Positions 18,112-26,468 of a DNA stretch of 64,000 bases are shown one piece after another. The stretch spans positions 223,501-287,500 of the forward strand of contig JADIYM010000004.1 of the NCBI GenBank assembly GCA_016705245.1, in the 5' to 3' direction. The position numbers and the translations under genes are program-made. The stretch comes from Blastocatellia bacterium (GTDB lineage: Bacteria > Acidobacteriota > Blastocatellia > UBA7656 > JADIYM01). Position 1 is the first letter of the stretch; each line of letters begins with the position of its first letter. Below the pieces are notes generated by a model. That model did no database searches. It was not told the DNA's origin and saw nothing but the letters and a program-made list of their open reading frames with translations.

Positions 18112-18743
18112 TCGACGACGCCGCCGTAACACTCTGCGAACTTGCATCGCTCTACGCCCTCGGTTCCCTCGAAGCTGACGAATCCCGACAGTTCGAGGAA
18201 CACGTGATCGACGGCTGCAAAGCGTGTCGTGTCGATCTCGACCGGTTGCGATTCACGCTCGACCTTCTCGCACTTTCGCCAGAGCCGGTCACTCCGCCTG
18301 CCTCGCTGCGAGCGCGCATTATCGAGTCCGTGCGTCAGCCGAGCTCGGATGACATCCAGCCCAGGGTCTCGGCCTCAACCCTGCATTTCGAGGATGAAGG
18401 CCCGTGGAAGCCCTATTCGGTTCCCGGAATCGAATACAGGATGCTGCATCTCGACCGAGCGTCGCGCGAAGTCGTCATGCTGGTTCGAGCCGAATCGGGA
18501 TCCCGGTATCCGATGCACCAACACACGTCGACCGAAGACATGTTCATGCTGCGAGGCGAACTGGTCCTGGACGGTTCGACTTACGGCCCCGGCGACTTCA
18601 TCCGCTCATCTACGGGGTCGCATCACGGCGTCGGCGACACCCCGGGCGGATGCATGTTCCTGATGCGAGGATCGATTGACGATCTGGTATTCGAGAGCGG
18701 CCAAGCGAACGCGGACGGTCGCCCGAGATTGGTTCTCGAGTAG
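18108..18743 (+). CDS. ChrR-type zinc anti-sigma factor with cupin domain
   Basis: A 211-residue soluble anti-sigma factor. The N-terminal domain (1-90) has an H-x4-C-x2-C zinc motif (HVIDGCKAC). The C-terminal cupin (about 100-205) has metal ligands in MHQHTSTEDMFMLRGE and GSHHG. The layout matches Rhodobacter ChrR, where the cupin is needed for release of sigma after singlet-oxygen or peroxide stress (family knowledge). ATGA overlap with the sigma gene indicates coupled synthesis. The regulon is not visible. Confidence 0.85.
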   Translation: MIDDAAVTLCELASLYALGSLEADESRQFEEHVIDGCKACRVDLDRLRFTLDLLALSPEPVTPPASLRARIIESVRQPSSDDIQPRVSASTLHFEDEGPWKPYSVPGIEYRMLHLDRASREVVMLVRAESGSRYPMHQHTSTEDMFMLRGELVLDGSTYGPGDFIRSSTGSHHGVGDTPGGCMFLMRGSIDDLVFESGQANADGRPRLVLE

Positions 18744-18781
18744 CAATCAGGGACCGAAAGACGGTACCGACGCGCCGAACG

Positions 18782-18879
18782 ACTCTGCGCCTCTGCGAGA
18801 TCCTGGCGACTCTGCAAGAAACACCGGCATTAGGTGGTATTTCTCGCAGAGTCGCCAAGGTCCCGCAGAGGCGCAGAGT
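18782..18879. repeat. Hairpin repeat (CTCTGCG family)
   Basis: Arms ACTCTGCGCCTCTGCGAG and its near complement GCAGAGGCGCAGAGT pair over about 45 nt around a loop with GGCATTAGGT. It sits between the convergent anti-sigma and zinc-binding genes, so it may terminate both. Confidence 0.75.
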
Positions 18880-18919
18880 GACTTCCGATAGACGCGAAGG
18901 CCAGCGCAGAGCTGGAATC

Positions 18920-19141
18920 CTACTTCTTGCCCTTCTGCTTCTGCTGACCGACGCGCTCGTGGCCCATGGATCGGACGCGATGCAACGCCGCAGCTTCGCA
19001 ATCGTGCGAGTTGGCAATCGTGTCTCGCAGCCAAGCGTCGCGGTCGACGCCCTGAGAAATGAAGGCCACTATGGTAAACGGAAAGCCGCACTTGCCACAG
19101 TTCATGCGGACCGGCTTCGCACTGGATCGTCTCGAACCCAT
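18920..19141 (-). CDS. Small cysteine-containing protein, zinc-ribbon-like
   Basis: A 73-residue protein with MNCGKCGFPFTIVAF (CGKC-type half ribbon), a central Cys-His segment (NSHDCEAAALH) and a lysine-rich end (QQKQKGKK). ATG 19141 has AGAGG 8-9 bp upstream; an internal ATG at 19105 is also possible. The 5' region faces the divergent sixA gene. Function unknown; zinc binding is inferred from cysteine spacing only. Confidence 0.5.
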   Translation of the reverse strand: MGSRRSSAKPVRMNCGKCGFPFTIVAFISQGVDRDAWLRDTIANSHDCEAAALHRVRSMGHERVGQQKQKGKK

Positions 19142-19298
19142 CTCGGTTAACCTCTTCGACGTGTTGTCATGTCCGCGACCGCGACCTGAGTCCCGGCCCG
19201 GGCAAAGAGGCAGTGTACAGCGGTTTGCGGATCGCCAAGGGAAAATGCCGTCAGTTCCGTGGCCCTTCCCTGTCTCATCGCGCTACGATGCCGGATCT

Positions 19299-19799
19299 AT
19301 GAAACACCTCATCCTTCTCCGACACGCCAAATCCAGCTGGGAAGACCAGGGTCTAGCCGATTTCGACCGGCCACTTGCGCCTCGCGGCGAAAAAGACGCC
19401 CCTCGGATGGGCCGTGCGCTCAAGGAGGCTTCCGCGCTACCGGACCTCGTTGTCTGTTCGACGGCGACACGCGCCCGTCAGACGGCGGCCCGGGCGCTAA
19501 AAGCCGCCGGCTACACCGGTCCGGTACGCCACGATGACCGTATCTATGAAGCCTCGGTCGAGTCGCTCCTCGAGGTTGTGCAGTCGATCGATGACGAGAT
19601 CGAGACCGCGATGCTCGTCGGCCACAATCCGGGTTTCGAAATGCTTATCGGAACGCTCATCGGGGCGACCGGGCATCCTGCAAACGTCAGGGTTCCAACG
19701 GCTACGCTGGCGCGGCTCGAGATCGCCGCCGCGACGTGGAAAGCCGTCAAGCCCGGATCGGCGACGCTGATCTGGCACTTGATCCCCCGCTGTGTGTAA
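19299..19799 (+). CDS. SixA-like histidine phosphatase
   Basis: A 166-residue member of the histidine phosphatase superfamily. The catalytic RHG-type motif is LLRHAKSSWED at the N-terminus. Other motifs are DFDRPLAPRGEKDA, CSTATRARQTA and the second His in LVGHNPGFE. SixA proteins remove phosphate from phosphohistidine, for example on HPt domains or the nitrogen PTS. No phosphorelay gene is adjacent, so the substrate stays open. ATG 19299 is the first plausible start after the GC-rich leader. Confidence 0.85.
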   Translation: MKHLILLRHAKSSWEDQGLADFDRPLAPRGEKDAPRMGRALKEASALPDLVVCSTATRARQTAARALKAAGYTGPVRHDDRIYEASVESLLEVVQSIDDEIETAMLVGHNPGFEMLIGTLIGATGHPANVRVPTATLARLEIAAATWKAVKPGSATLIWHLIPRCV

Positions 19800-19866
19800 C
19801 GACTGCACGGCTGCGTGAAAGCCTGTCGGTTTGACATCCGGAATGGCCGGGCCGGATACTGGCCGT

Positions 19867-21453
19867 ATGGCCGATGAATCCGACCAGGACGACAAGCGGT
19901 CTTCGGAGAGCCGGCGACAGTCAAGCGCATTCGAGCCGAACCTGTTCGTGTTCGACGTCGAGACATCTACTCCGCCTCGACTGGTCCAGTCCGAGATGGT
20001 TGCGCCCGCGGCGTCGCCGAAGCCGACCGAGACTCAACGTCCTTACGTTGATCCGGATCGCGTCGCGCACTTCCGCATCCTTTCGAAGATCGGCGAAGGC
20101 GGCATGGGGGTCGTCTATCGCGCTTCGGACGAATATCTGCAGCGTCTTGTGGCGCTGAAGGTCCTCGGACGCGAGAAGGGTGAGCTCATCGATGCCGAAA
20201 ACACGCAACGGCTCTTGCGTGAGGCTCGCGCCGCTTCGCGCATCAGCCATCCGAATGTCGTGACGATCTTTGCCGCAGGTGAGCACGAAGGCATCGCGTT
20301 CATCGCGATGGAGTACGTCGAAGGCGTCGAGCTTTCGAAGATCGTCGGTCCGGAGGGACTGGACACGGATCGAGCCCTAACCATCGCGAGTCAGATCGCT
20401 GAAGGACTCGCCGCGGCGCACAATCAGGGAATCGTCCATCGCGACATCAAGCCGGCGAACATTCTTGTCTGCGGCGGCGACAAGGTGAAGATCCTCGACT
20501 TCGGGCTCGCAAAGCCTGGAAGACTGAAAGACCGGGAATCCCAGCCGTCGAGTGAGGGTAGCCCGTCTCCGGAGTCGCTCGATGCGCTGAACTTCTACAA
20601 CACGCAGGCCGGCGTGATCTGGGGCTCGCTGCGCTATATGTCGCCCGAGCAGTTTGGCGGTGAAGCGGTCGACGGACGCTCCGACGTCTTTTCGCTTGGC
20701 ATCGTCCTCTACCAGATGTTGACCGGGCACCTTCCTTTCGTGGCCAAGAAGCCGCGCGAGCAACTCGCGGCGCTGCTGCGCCAGACGCCGCCGCCTCTTC
20801 GGAACTACAAGATCCGAATTCCCGACTCAGTCCAGTTCATCATCGATCGCTCGCTTGCGAAGGACCGCGACATGCGATTCGGAACGGCCCACGAAATGGC
20901 GGCCGAGCTGCGCACGGCCGCGAATCGCCTGAAGAACTTCGGCGACGTGGAATTCGAGGATGTTGCGGCGAGCACGCGGGCCAACGAGTCGCGATCCTCC
21001 GCGAAACTTCCGCCGGCGCCCGCCGCGCCGGCTCCGCCTGCAAGCCGTGCACCAGCTACGCCGGTTGCCGCGCCTCTCGGCGTTCGGTACGAACAGCGGT
21101 TTGCACCGGATACCGTCGCGTATTTTCCAGAGGGGTCCGAATACGACGCGGTCGTGATCAGCCGGAACGTCTATCCCTGGCAACCGCGGGCGTCGCGAAG
21201 CACGGGCGCAGTCGGAAACGGAACGGCGGTCGGCCTCAACAACGAGCTCTTCGAGGTTCGCGCCATCGATCCGCGTCCGGACGGCATCATTCGATACTTC
21301 GTGGTTCGCTGGCCAAATCACGCGGTGCTCCGCAAGGTCTTCGAGTACGACGCCGGCGTAGTGCGCTCGTACACGGGCGAGATGCGCGTCGAAGGCGGGA
21401 AGGGGTTTTCTGGGATTCTGTCGAGCATCTTTGGCGCACGGCCGAAGTCCTGA
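19867..21453 (+). CDS. Ser/Thr protein kinase with novel C-terminal region
   Basis: A 528-residue cytoplasmic kinase. After a 60-residue variable N-terminus, the kinase domain (about 65-345) has IGEGGMGVVY, VALKVL, VHRDIKPANIL, LDFGLAK and SLRYMSPEQ. A roughly 35-residue insertion lies between DFG and the P+1 loop (KDRESQPSSEGSPSPES). A Pro/Ala linker follows, then a C-terminal beta-rich domain of about 130 residues (AYFPEGSEYDAVVISRN, IIRYFVVRWPNHAVLRKVFEYD) that I do not recognise. No TM segment. Starts at 19831 or 19843 are also open. It is followed 15 bp later by a zinc-ribbon gene, probably one operon. Confidence 0.87.
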   Translation: MADESDQDDKRSSESRRQSSAFEPNLFVFDVETSTPPRLVQSEMVAPAASPKPTETQRPYVDPDRVAHFRILSKIGEGGMGVVYRASDEYLQRLVALKVLGREKGELIDAENTQRLLREARAASRISHPNVVTIFAAGEHEGIAFIAMEYVEGVELSKIVGPEGLDTDRALTIASQIAEGLAAAHNQGIVHRDIKPANILVCGGDKVKILDFGLAKPGRLKDRESQPSSEGSPSPESLDALNFYNTQAGVIWGSLRYMSPEQFGGEAVDGRSDVFSLGIVLYQMLTGHLPFVAKKPREQLAALLRQTPPPLRNYKIRIPDSVQFIIDRSLAKDRDMRFGTAHEMAAELRTAANRLKNFGDVEFEDVAASTRANESRSSAKLPPAPAAPAPPASRAPATPVAAPLGVRYEQRFAPDTVAYFPEGSEYDAVVISRNVYPWQPRASRSTGAVGNGTAVGLNNELFEVRAIDPRPDGIIRYFVVRWPNHAVLRKVFEYDAGVVRSYTGEMRVEGGKGFSGILSSIFGARPKS

Positions 21454-21468
21454 ACCGGGAGGTCGACG

Positions 21469-21894
21469 ATGGATCGCAAGTACGGCCAGCGCGGATATCA
21501 GGACGGAGACCGCACCGAGAGATCCGACGCACCGAAGCCAAAGCCCGTCGATCGCGATGGCCCACGCTCGCCGAAGATGATGGCTTTTCAGGGCGTCCTC
21601 CGCTGTGCGATGTGCGGAGCTAACGTGGAGCTCATCGGCGAGGTGGAGCTCGACCGCAGTTGCGCGAAGTGCGGCGCGGACTTGCGGACGTGTCGGAACT
21701 GCACCTCGTTCGATCCGGCGGCCAGATGGGAGTGCCGGGCGGAGATTTCGATCCACGTCTCGAGCAAAACCGTGAGGACGCCCTGCGAGTCGTTCACGCC
21801 GCGCCGCAGCGTCGAGAAGAAGACGGGAGAAACTGGTCGTCCCACTGCCAGCAGCGACGCCCGCTCCGCGTTCGAGCGGTTGTTCAAGAAGTAG
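21469..21894 (+). CDS. Double zinc-ribbon protein
   Basis: A 141-residue protein starting at ATG 21469, with GGAGG 7 bp upstream. After a charged N-terminus it has two CxxC pairs (CAMC, CAKC) forming a zinc ribbon. Then come CRNC and further cysteines in RWECRAEI and RTPCESF, so up to seven cysteines lie in about 80 residues. The spacing behind the kinase gene suggests a kinase partner or substrate. No named family is recognised. Confidence 0.75.
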   Translation: MDRKYGQRGYQDGDRTERSDAPKPKPVDRDGPRSPKMMAFQGVLRCAMCGANVELIGEVELDRSCAKCGADLRTCRNCTSFDPAARWECRAEISIHVSSKTVRTPCESFTPRRSVEKKTGETGRPTASSDARSAFERLFKK

Positions 21895-21920
21895 GGGCCA
21901 CCCGTTTCTCCCCGTTTTTT

Positions 21921-22044
21921 GAGCCGCGAGCGGTAGCGAGCGTCCCACGGACGGTCGAACGGTTCCGATCACTTCCTTCCTTCCGAAACACGAGTCTGCG
22001 GTTTCAGCCACCGTCCGTGGGACGCTCGCTACCGCTCGCGGCTC
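21921..22044. repeat. 124-nt hairpin repeat, copy 1
   Basis: A perfect or near-perfect 35-nt inverted repeat (21921-21955 GAGCCGCGAGCGGTAGCGAG..., 22010-22044) with a 54-nt loop containing ACTTCCTTCCTTCCGAAAC. It is tandemly duplicated at 22111-22234. The pair fills the gap between the convergent zinc-ribbon and deaminase genes. Confidence 0.85.
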
Positions 22045-22110
22045 GAGGAACGGGGACCCGGCGGAGCGTCCTGCCTGGTAGTGCACGATGCGGATGGTCC
22101 CCCGCTTTAT

Positions 22111-22234
22111 GAGCCGCGAGCAGTAGCGAGCGTCCCACGGACGGTCGAACGGTTCCGATCACTTCCTTCCTTCCGAAACACGAGTCTGCGGTTTCAGCCA
22201 CCGTCCGTGGGACGCTCGCTACCGCTCGCGGCTC
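22111..22234. repeat. 124-nt hairpin repeat, copy 2
   Basis: Nearly identical to copy 1, including the loop; one visible difference is GCAGTAGC for GCGGTAGC in the left arm. That change is not compensated in the right arm, suggesting a recent duplication rather than old selection on pairing. The 66-bp spacer between the copies is not repeated. Confidence 0.85.
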
Positions 22235-22281
22235 GAGGAACGGGGAACGAGGAACAGGGCGGCTGCACGCCTCGATCCTGA

Positions 22282-22851
22282 TCAACCTGCGTTGTAGATC
22301 GTCCCGTCGAGGTCGCAATAGGTCTCCATCACCGCGCGCGCCTCGTCTCGCCTCACGCCCCTGACGATTTCGATCCCGCGATCGGCCAGGTATTGCCACG
22401 ACTCCGGAAAAACCGGCCCCTCGTCGAAGGCGAGGTCGCGTGCGTCAGCACCGGACGCACAACAGACCAACCGATGCACTCCCGACCAGAGCGTCGCACC
22501 GAGACACATTGCGCATGGCTCGCACGAGGTGACGAGCTCGTGCGAAGTCGTACCGTTTCCACCGAGCGAATATCGTCCCAGCCGTGCCTGGGCGAGCATG
22601 AACGCCACGACCTCGGCGTGGAGCGACGAATTGTTGAGGGGCACGACCAGGTTGACGCCGGCCGAGACGATGCGGCCCGTGGCCGATACGAAGACCGCCG
22701 CCCCGAAAGGCCCACCGGTGCCCTCCGTGACATTGCGGCGCGCAAGCGCGATCGCCACGTCGGCCCGGTCCTCGTCGGAGTCGTATGTTCGATTCCAATC
22801 GACGGACTCGTCGACCCACTTCGGTACTGAGATCCGAATCTCGGGCTGCAC
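22282..22851 (-). CDS. Nucleoside/guanine deaminase-like protein (CMP/dCMP deaminase fold)
   Basis: A 189-residue zinc hydrolase. The zinc and catalytic motifs are SLHAEVVAF (His and catalytic Glu) and SCEPCAMCLG (two Cys). GGPFGAAVFV is the conserved strand before the active site. It is longer than TadA, with N- and C-terminal additions, and closer to guanine or nucleoside deaminases of the cytidine deaminase superfamily. The substrate is not assignable by eye. Divergent from the aconitase-family operon, with 105 bp between. Confidence 0.85.
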   Translation of the reverse strand: MQPEIRISVPKWVDESVDWNRTYDSDEDRADVAIALARRNVTEGTGGPFGAAVFVSATGRIVSAGVNLVVPLNNSSLHAEVVAFMLAQARLGRYSLGGNGTTSHELVTSCEPCAMCLGATLWSGVHRLVCCASGADARDLAFDEGPVFPESWQYLADRGIEIVRGVRRDEARAVMETYCDLDGTIYNAG

Positions 22852-22956
22852 GCCGCGATCATAAACCGACGCACTCGCGAATCGTTACGAAAATGCGACG
22901 CTTCCTGACCATCTGGTACTATCTCCGGCTTTCGAAACCAAGCTCCGGAGGTTCCC

Positions 22957-23907
22957 ATGCAGCCGATCGGTCCTGCCGTTCCCCAGTCCCATACCTCAGC
23001 CGCCCGAATACTCGAGAACGTCACGCCCAGCGCGACTGGCGGAGCGTCGTCGCCCGATGCCGGGCACGTCGTGATCGGACGCGCACTCATCTTTTGGGAT
23101 TCGAAGACGCCAGGACGGAAACTCGATGCCATCGACACCGATCAGATCACGCCATCAGCAGACTGCGTGTCGGAGAGCCTCGAGACGCTGGACGAACGAT
23201 GGAAGGCGGGGTCGTTCCGCTACCTGATGCCGGATTTTCGAAAGCGGGTCCACTCGGGTGAGAATTTCCTGATCGCGGGCGACCGATTCGCGATCGGCAG
23301 CTCGCGCGAAATGTCGCCGGCCGGGCTCAAGGGTGTGGCCGAGGAGGTCGGCCTCGAGCTCGTGATCATCTGCGGCAACAACATGGGCGACATTTTCCGT
23401 CGCAACTCCCTGAACCTCGGACTGCACGTCGTGCAGTGCCCGGAGGCCGTGGCCGATGCGGCCGACGGCGATGAGTTCTCGTTCGACTCGAAGACGCGCG
23501 AGATCCGGAACGTGACGCAGGACAAGACCTACGCGCCCGTGGAGCTTTCGGCAAAGGAAGAAGAGATCCGGCAGTCCGGCGGCATCTTTGCGATCGGCCG
23601 CCGCGAGTTCATCGAGTCGCTATCGGTCGTGCCCGAGATCCGATTCCCCTCGGACGATGACGACGGCCGAGCAGATCGTCTGGGCGCATCGCGTGGACAA
23701 GACGGCGCGCGTGTCTCCGGGAGAGACGTTGCGCGTCTACGCCGACCTGCTTCCCGCCTCGGATGGAACCGGACCGTTCTCGATCTACACGTTCAACACG
23801 ATCACGGGCGGGGACACTATCCTTCCGCGTCGGGCTGCCTTTGCGAGCGACCATTTCGTGTTCACGGGAAAGGAGTCCGACGACCGGCAGACCGCCATCT
23901 CGCGTGA
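22957..23907 (+). CDS. Aconitase-family small (swivel) subunit, LeuD-like; 3' end probably frameshifted
   Basis: ATG 22957 has GGAGG upstream. The domain (about residues 40-235) is a LeuD/IPMI swivel fold: DTDQITP, FLIAGDRFAIGSSREMSPAGLKG, NNMGDIFRRNSLNLGL. After VVPEIRFPS the frame runs on for about 80 residues of non-family sequence inside the large-subunit gene. One missing C in the CCCC run near 23645-23648 would instead give a stop overlapping the downstream ATG (ATGA). That would make a normal subunit of about 236 residues. It pairs with the next gene to isomerise a hydroxy-acid. Confidence 0.82.
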   Translation: MQPIGPAVPQSHTSAARILENVTPSATGGASSPDAGHVVIGRALIFWDSKTPGRKLDAIDTDQITPSADCVSESLETLDERWKAGSFRYLMPDFRKRVHSGENFLIAGDRFAIGSSREMSPAGLKGVAEEVGLELVIICGNNMGDIFRRNSLNLGLHVVQCPEAVADAADGDEFSFDSKTREIRNVTQDKTYAPVELSAKEEEIRQSGGIFAIGRREFIESLSVVPEIRFPSDDDDGRADRLGASRGQDGARVSGRDVARLRRPASRLGWNRTVLDLHVQHDHGRGHYPSASGCLCERPFRVHGKGVRRPADRHLA

Positions 23908-24994
23908 GTTCGCCCGCCGGCACGACATCCGTGCGCCGTGGTGGGCCGAGCCCGGCGACGGGATCTTCCACTTCTTCTTTCCGGAACAGGGCCTCGTCGT
24001 TCCCGGCGCCTTCATTCCCGGCGCGGATTCGCACTCGAGGGCATACGGCGCGTACGGCGCGATCGGCATGGGCGTCGGATCCACGACGCTCGGATTCGGA
24101 TGGTCGACGGGTTCGATCTACTTCACGCTCGCGAAGCAACGCCGCGTCGTGCTCGATGGCACGCTGAACCCCTGGGTGAACGGCAAGGACATCGTGCTCG
24201 AGCTTCTGCGGCGCTGGGGCGCGGCGCAGTCGGCAGGCATGGGTGTCGAGTTCGTGGATGCCGCCAAACAGCTTCCGATTCCGTTCCGCAACACGATCTG
24301 CAACATGATGGCCGAAGCAGAGGCCCAGAACGGCCTCTTCGCACAGGACGACATCACGACGGCGTGGTTTGCCGAGCGTGGCATCGAGTTGCCATATCCC
24401 GTGATTGGTCCGGGCGCCGATGCCGTCTATGCCGTCGACGAGGCGTTCGACCTCGGCGAGGTGGTCCCGATGGTCGCCAAGCCTTTCAGTCCGGGAAACG
24501 CCTTCCCTGCGGATGAAGTCGCGAAGGAGCGGATCGTCTTCGACAAGGCGATGATCGGCTCGTGCACGAACGGCGGGTACGAAGACCTGCTCGGCGCCGC
24601 ACTTCTGCTCAAGGCCGCTCGCGGCGCGGGTCTCGATCGAATCGCCGCAGGCCGCGAATTCCTCATCTTCCCCGGGAGCGGGCTCGTAAAGAAGCAGATC
24701 GAGCAGCCCGATCGACGACTTGGCGGCGATTCGATCGCCGACGTGTTCCGGGCCGCTGGCGGCGAGGTCCGGGATTCGTGGTGCGGACCGTGTTTCGGTC
24801 AGGGGCCCGACGCCTTGACGGCTGGCCAGCGGGCCATCACGACGTTCAACAGGAACTGGCAGAATCGGATGGGTCTCGGTGGCGAAGGTTACCTCGCGAG
24901 CCCGCAGGTCGTGGCGGCGTCAGCGCTTGCCGGCTACATCGCGTCGCCTGCCGAGATCGGGCTGACCTGGGACCCAAGCGTCTTCGCGGTGTGA
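23657..24994 (+). CDS. Aconitase-family large subunit, LeuC/homoaconitase-like
   Basis: A 445-residue dehydratase with a [4Fe-4S] cluster. The cluster cysteines lie in IGSCTNGGYEDL and DSWCGPCFG. Substrate and cofactor motifs are GADSHSRAYGAYGAIGMGVGST and the C-terminal NRNWQNRMGLGGEGYLASP. ATG 23657 (MTTAEQIVWAH) fits family N-termini. Gene order small-then-large is the reverse of leuCD. No leucine-pathway genes are adjacent, so 3-isopropylmalate, homocitrate and citrate-like substrates are all possible. Confidence 0.88.
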   Translation: MTTAEQIVWAHRVDKTARVSPGETLRVYADLLPASDGTGPFSIYTFNTITGGDTILPRRAAFASDHFVFTGKESDDRQTAISREFARRHDIRAPWWAEPGDGIFHFFFPEQGLVVPGAFIPGADSHSRAYGAYGAIGMGVGSTTLGFGWSTGSIYFTLAKQRRVVLDGTLNPWVNGKDIVLELLRRWGAAQSAGMGVEFVDAAKQLPIPFRNTICNMMAEAEAQNGLFAQDDITTAWFAERGIELPYPVIGPGADAVYAVDEAFDLGEVVPMVAKPFSPGNAFPADEVAKERIVFDKAMIGSCTNGGYEDLLGAALLLKAARGAGLDRIAAGREFLIFPGSGLVKKQIEQPDRRLGGDSIADVFRAAGGEVRDSWCGPCFGQGPDALTAGQRAITTFNRNWQNRMGLGGEGYLASPQVVAASALAGYIASPAEIGLTWDPSVFAV

Positions 24995-25111
24995 TGAGAG
25001 AAGAGGCAACGCGGAATTTGCGGATGGAGCTGATTCAGCGGATCTGAACTGCTGATTTACAGGGACGACCATAAGTTCGTCATGACCCCTCTCAAGTACG
25101 GGCGGTCCATG

Positions 25112-25194
25112 CATCAGTACCGGGCGCGGTAGCGCTCGGGTCAGCCTTTCCGTTAGCGTGGTCGACCCGAGCGCTACCGCGCCCGGTACTGATG
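25112..25194. repeat. Perfect 31-bp inverted repeat
   Basis: Arms 25112-25142 and 25164-25194 are exact complements (starting CATCAGTACCGGGCGCGG), separated by 21 nt. The stem shares GCGGTAGCG with the 124-nt repeats at 22 kb. It lies after the aconitase-family operon and may terminate it. The stretch 25009-25050 (GCGGATGGAGCTGATTCAGC) is a fragment of another dispersed repeat, also seen near 37.1 kb. Confidence 0.85.
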
Positions 25195-25253
25195 CGTGAG
25201 GCGTACTTTTCGTGCCTGCCTCAAACAACCTGGACACCCACGCTCACATCCGT

Positions 25254-25274
25254 GTACTTTGAATTGCAAAGTAC
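25254..25274. promoter_or_regulatory. Candidate operator palindrome upstream of yjbQ
   Basis: GTACTTTG (25254-25261) and CAAAGTAC (25267-25274) form a perfect 8-bp dyad with a 5-bp AT-rich centre. It lies 24 bp before the yjbQ start codon, next to TTGACG (25275-25280). Size and symmetry fit a MarR- or PadR-type repressor site; the cognate regulator is not in the window. Confidence 0.5.
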
Positions 25275-25297
25275 TTGACGCAAGGAGATGGATCGCC

Positions 25298-25738
25298 ATG
25301 GAAACTCTCAGCCTCTCTCACGGAACCCTGCTCAGCCTGAAGACGGACGATCGCCTCCAGATCGTCGACCTGACTCCCAGAATCGAGGCGCGAGTACGCT
25401 CCGGTCCGGTTAGGGACGGTATCGCGCTCGTGATGTCGATGCACACGACGCTTGCCCTTTTCGTGAACGAGACGCAGGGCGCGCTTCTCGACGACATCCA
25501 GACCTTCCTGTCCGAGCTGGTGCCGCGCGCACGCGGCTGGAAACACGATGACCCCGCGCTATCGGACTGCGATCGCCGCAATGCCGACGCACACGTCAAG
25601 GCGTCGCTTCTGGGCCACAATCTCGCGATTCCGATTCAGGACGGCGGTCTCGTGCTGGGGACGTATCAGGCCATTCTCGCAGCCGAGCTCGACGGGCCGC
25701 GGCAGCGCTCGCTGCACGTTCAATTGATCGGATCGTGA
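25298..25738 (+). CDS. YjbQ/UPF0047 family protein
   Basis: A 146-residue protein of the secondary thiamine-phosphate synthase/UPF0047 family. Hallmarks are MHTTLALFVNETQGAL, NADAHVKASLLGHNLAIPI and LVLGTYQAILAAELDGPR. ATG 25298 has AAGGAG 10 bp upstream and a candidate operator before that. Weak thiamin-phosphate synthase activity is reported for the family; the real role is unclear. It is followed by ybaK 40 bp downstream, probably co-transcribed. Confidence 0.9.
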   Translation: METLSLSHGTLLSLKTDDRLQIVDLTPRIEARVRSGPVRDGIALVMSMHTTLALFVNETQGALLDDIQTFLSELVPRARGWKHDDPALSDCDRRNADAHVKASLLGHNLAIPIQDGGLVLGTYQAILAAELDGPRQRSLHVQLIGS

Positions 25739-25779
25739 CGGGTTGCGAATGCACCCCACGTAGCGACAACATTGGCGCA

Positions 25780-26259
25780 ATGGAGAAGACCAACGCCATG
25801 CGGCTGCTCGAGCGGGCGGGCATCACGTTCGCGACGATCGAATATGAAGTCGATGAAAGTGATCTCAGTGTCGAGAACACCGCCAGGAAACTCGGATTGC
25901 CGCCCGAAACCGTCATCAAGACCATCATCGTTCGCGGCGACAAGTCCGGTCCCCTCTTTGCGCTGATTCCGGGCGGCGCGGTCCTCGACGAAAAGCGGCT
26001 CGCAAGCGTTTCGGGCAACAAGCGCGTCGAGGTGGTGCCGCTCAAGGAGGTGCTCGACCTGACCGGTTACATCCGGGGCGCCGTGACGGTGCTTGCCGCA
26101 AGGAAGGCTTATCCGGTTTTCATCGACGAGACGGCCCAGCTCTGGGCATCGGTGGGGATCAGCGGCGGACGTCGAGGACTGGAAATCACGCTCTCTCCCG
26201 CCGATCTGGTACGTGTCGCCGACGCGAGGCTAGTAGACATCGCGCGGCCGGCGACGTAG
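25780..26259 (+). CDS. YbaK/EbsC-family Cys-tRNA(Pro) deacylase
   Basis: A 159-residue single-domain trans-editing protein that hydrolyses mischarged Cys-tRNA(Pro). Motifs are YEVDESDLSVENTARKLG, ETVIKTIIVRGDK (catalytic Lys region), FALIPGGAVLDEKRLA and SVGISGGRRGLEI (conserved GxxxGxRG-type loop). ATG 25780 (MEKTNAMRLL) fits family length; upstream in-frame sequence overlaps yjbQ and is non-conserved. Confidence 0.9.
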   Translation: MEKTNAMRLLERAGITFATIEYEVDESDLSVENTARKLGLPPETVIKTIIVRGDKSGPLFALIPGGAVLDEKRLASVSGNKRVEVVPLKEVLDLTGYIRGAVTVLAARKAYPVFIDETAQLWASVGISGGRRGLEITLSPADLVRVADARLVDIARPAT

Positions 26260-26468
26260 AGGGGCGCTACTGGCGTTGAAACTCTTTGTGCATTTGCGAG
26301 TGCGCTGCGTTGCGGCGCTTGCATGTCTTAAGGCCGCATTTCTCGCAGAGACGCAGAGCAACCGCAAAGGCGCAGGCCGAGGCGCATGCGCCGACGCTTG
26401 GCCCCGAACCCGCATCTCCCCCTCCCTGATGTACACTGTGCGAACTACTTCACAAGCGAGGATCGTCG

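Noticed and set aside
20827..22086. Long open frame antisense to the kinase and zinc-ribbon genes
   Set aside because: It is the mirror of two well-supported genes and runs into hairpin repeats; composition is Arg-rich and no family resemblance is seen.
21921..22234. Insertion sequence or transposon ends
   Set aside because: No transposase frame, target duplication or paired terminal repeats around coding DNA; better described as duplicated hairpin elements.
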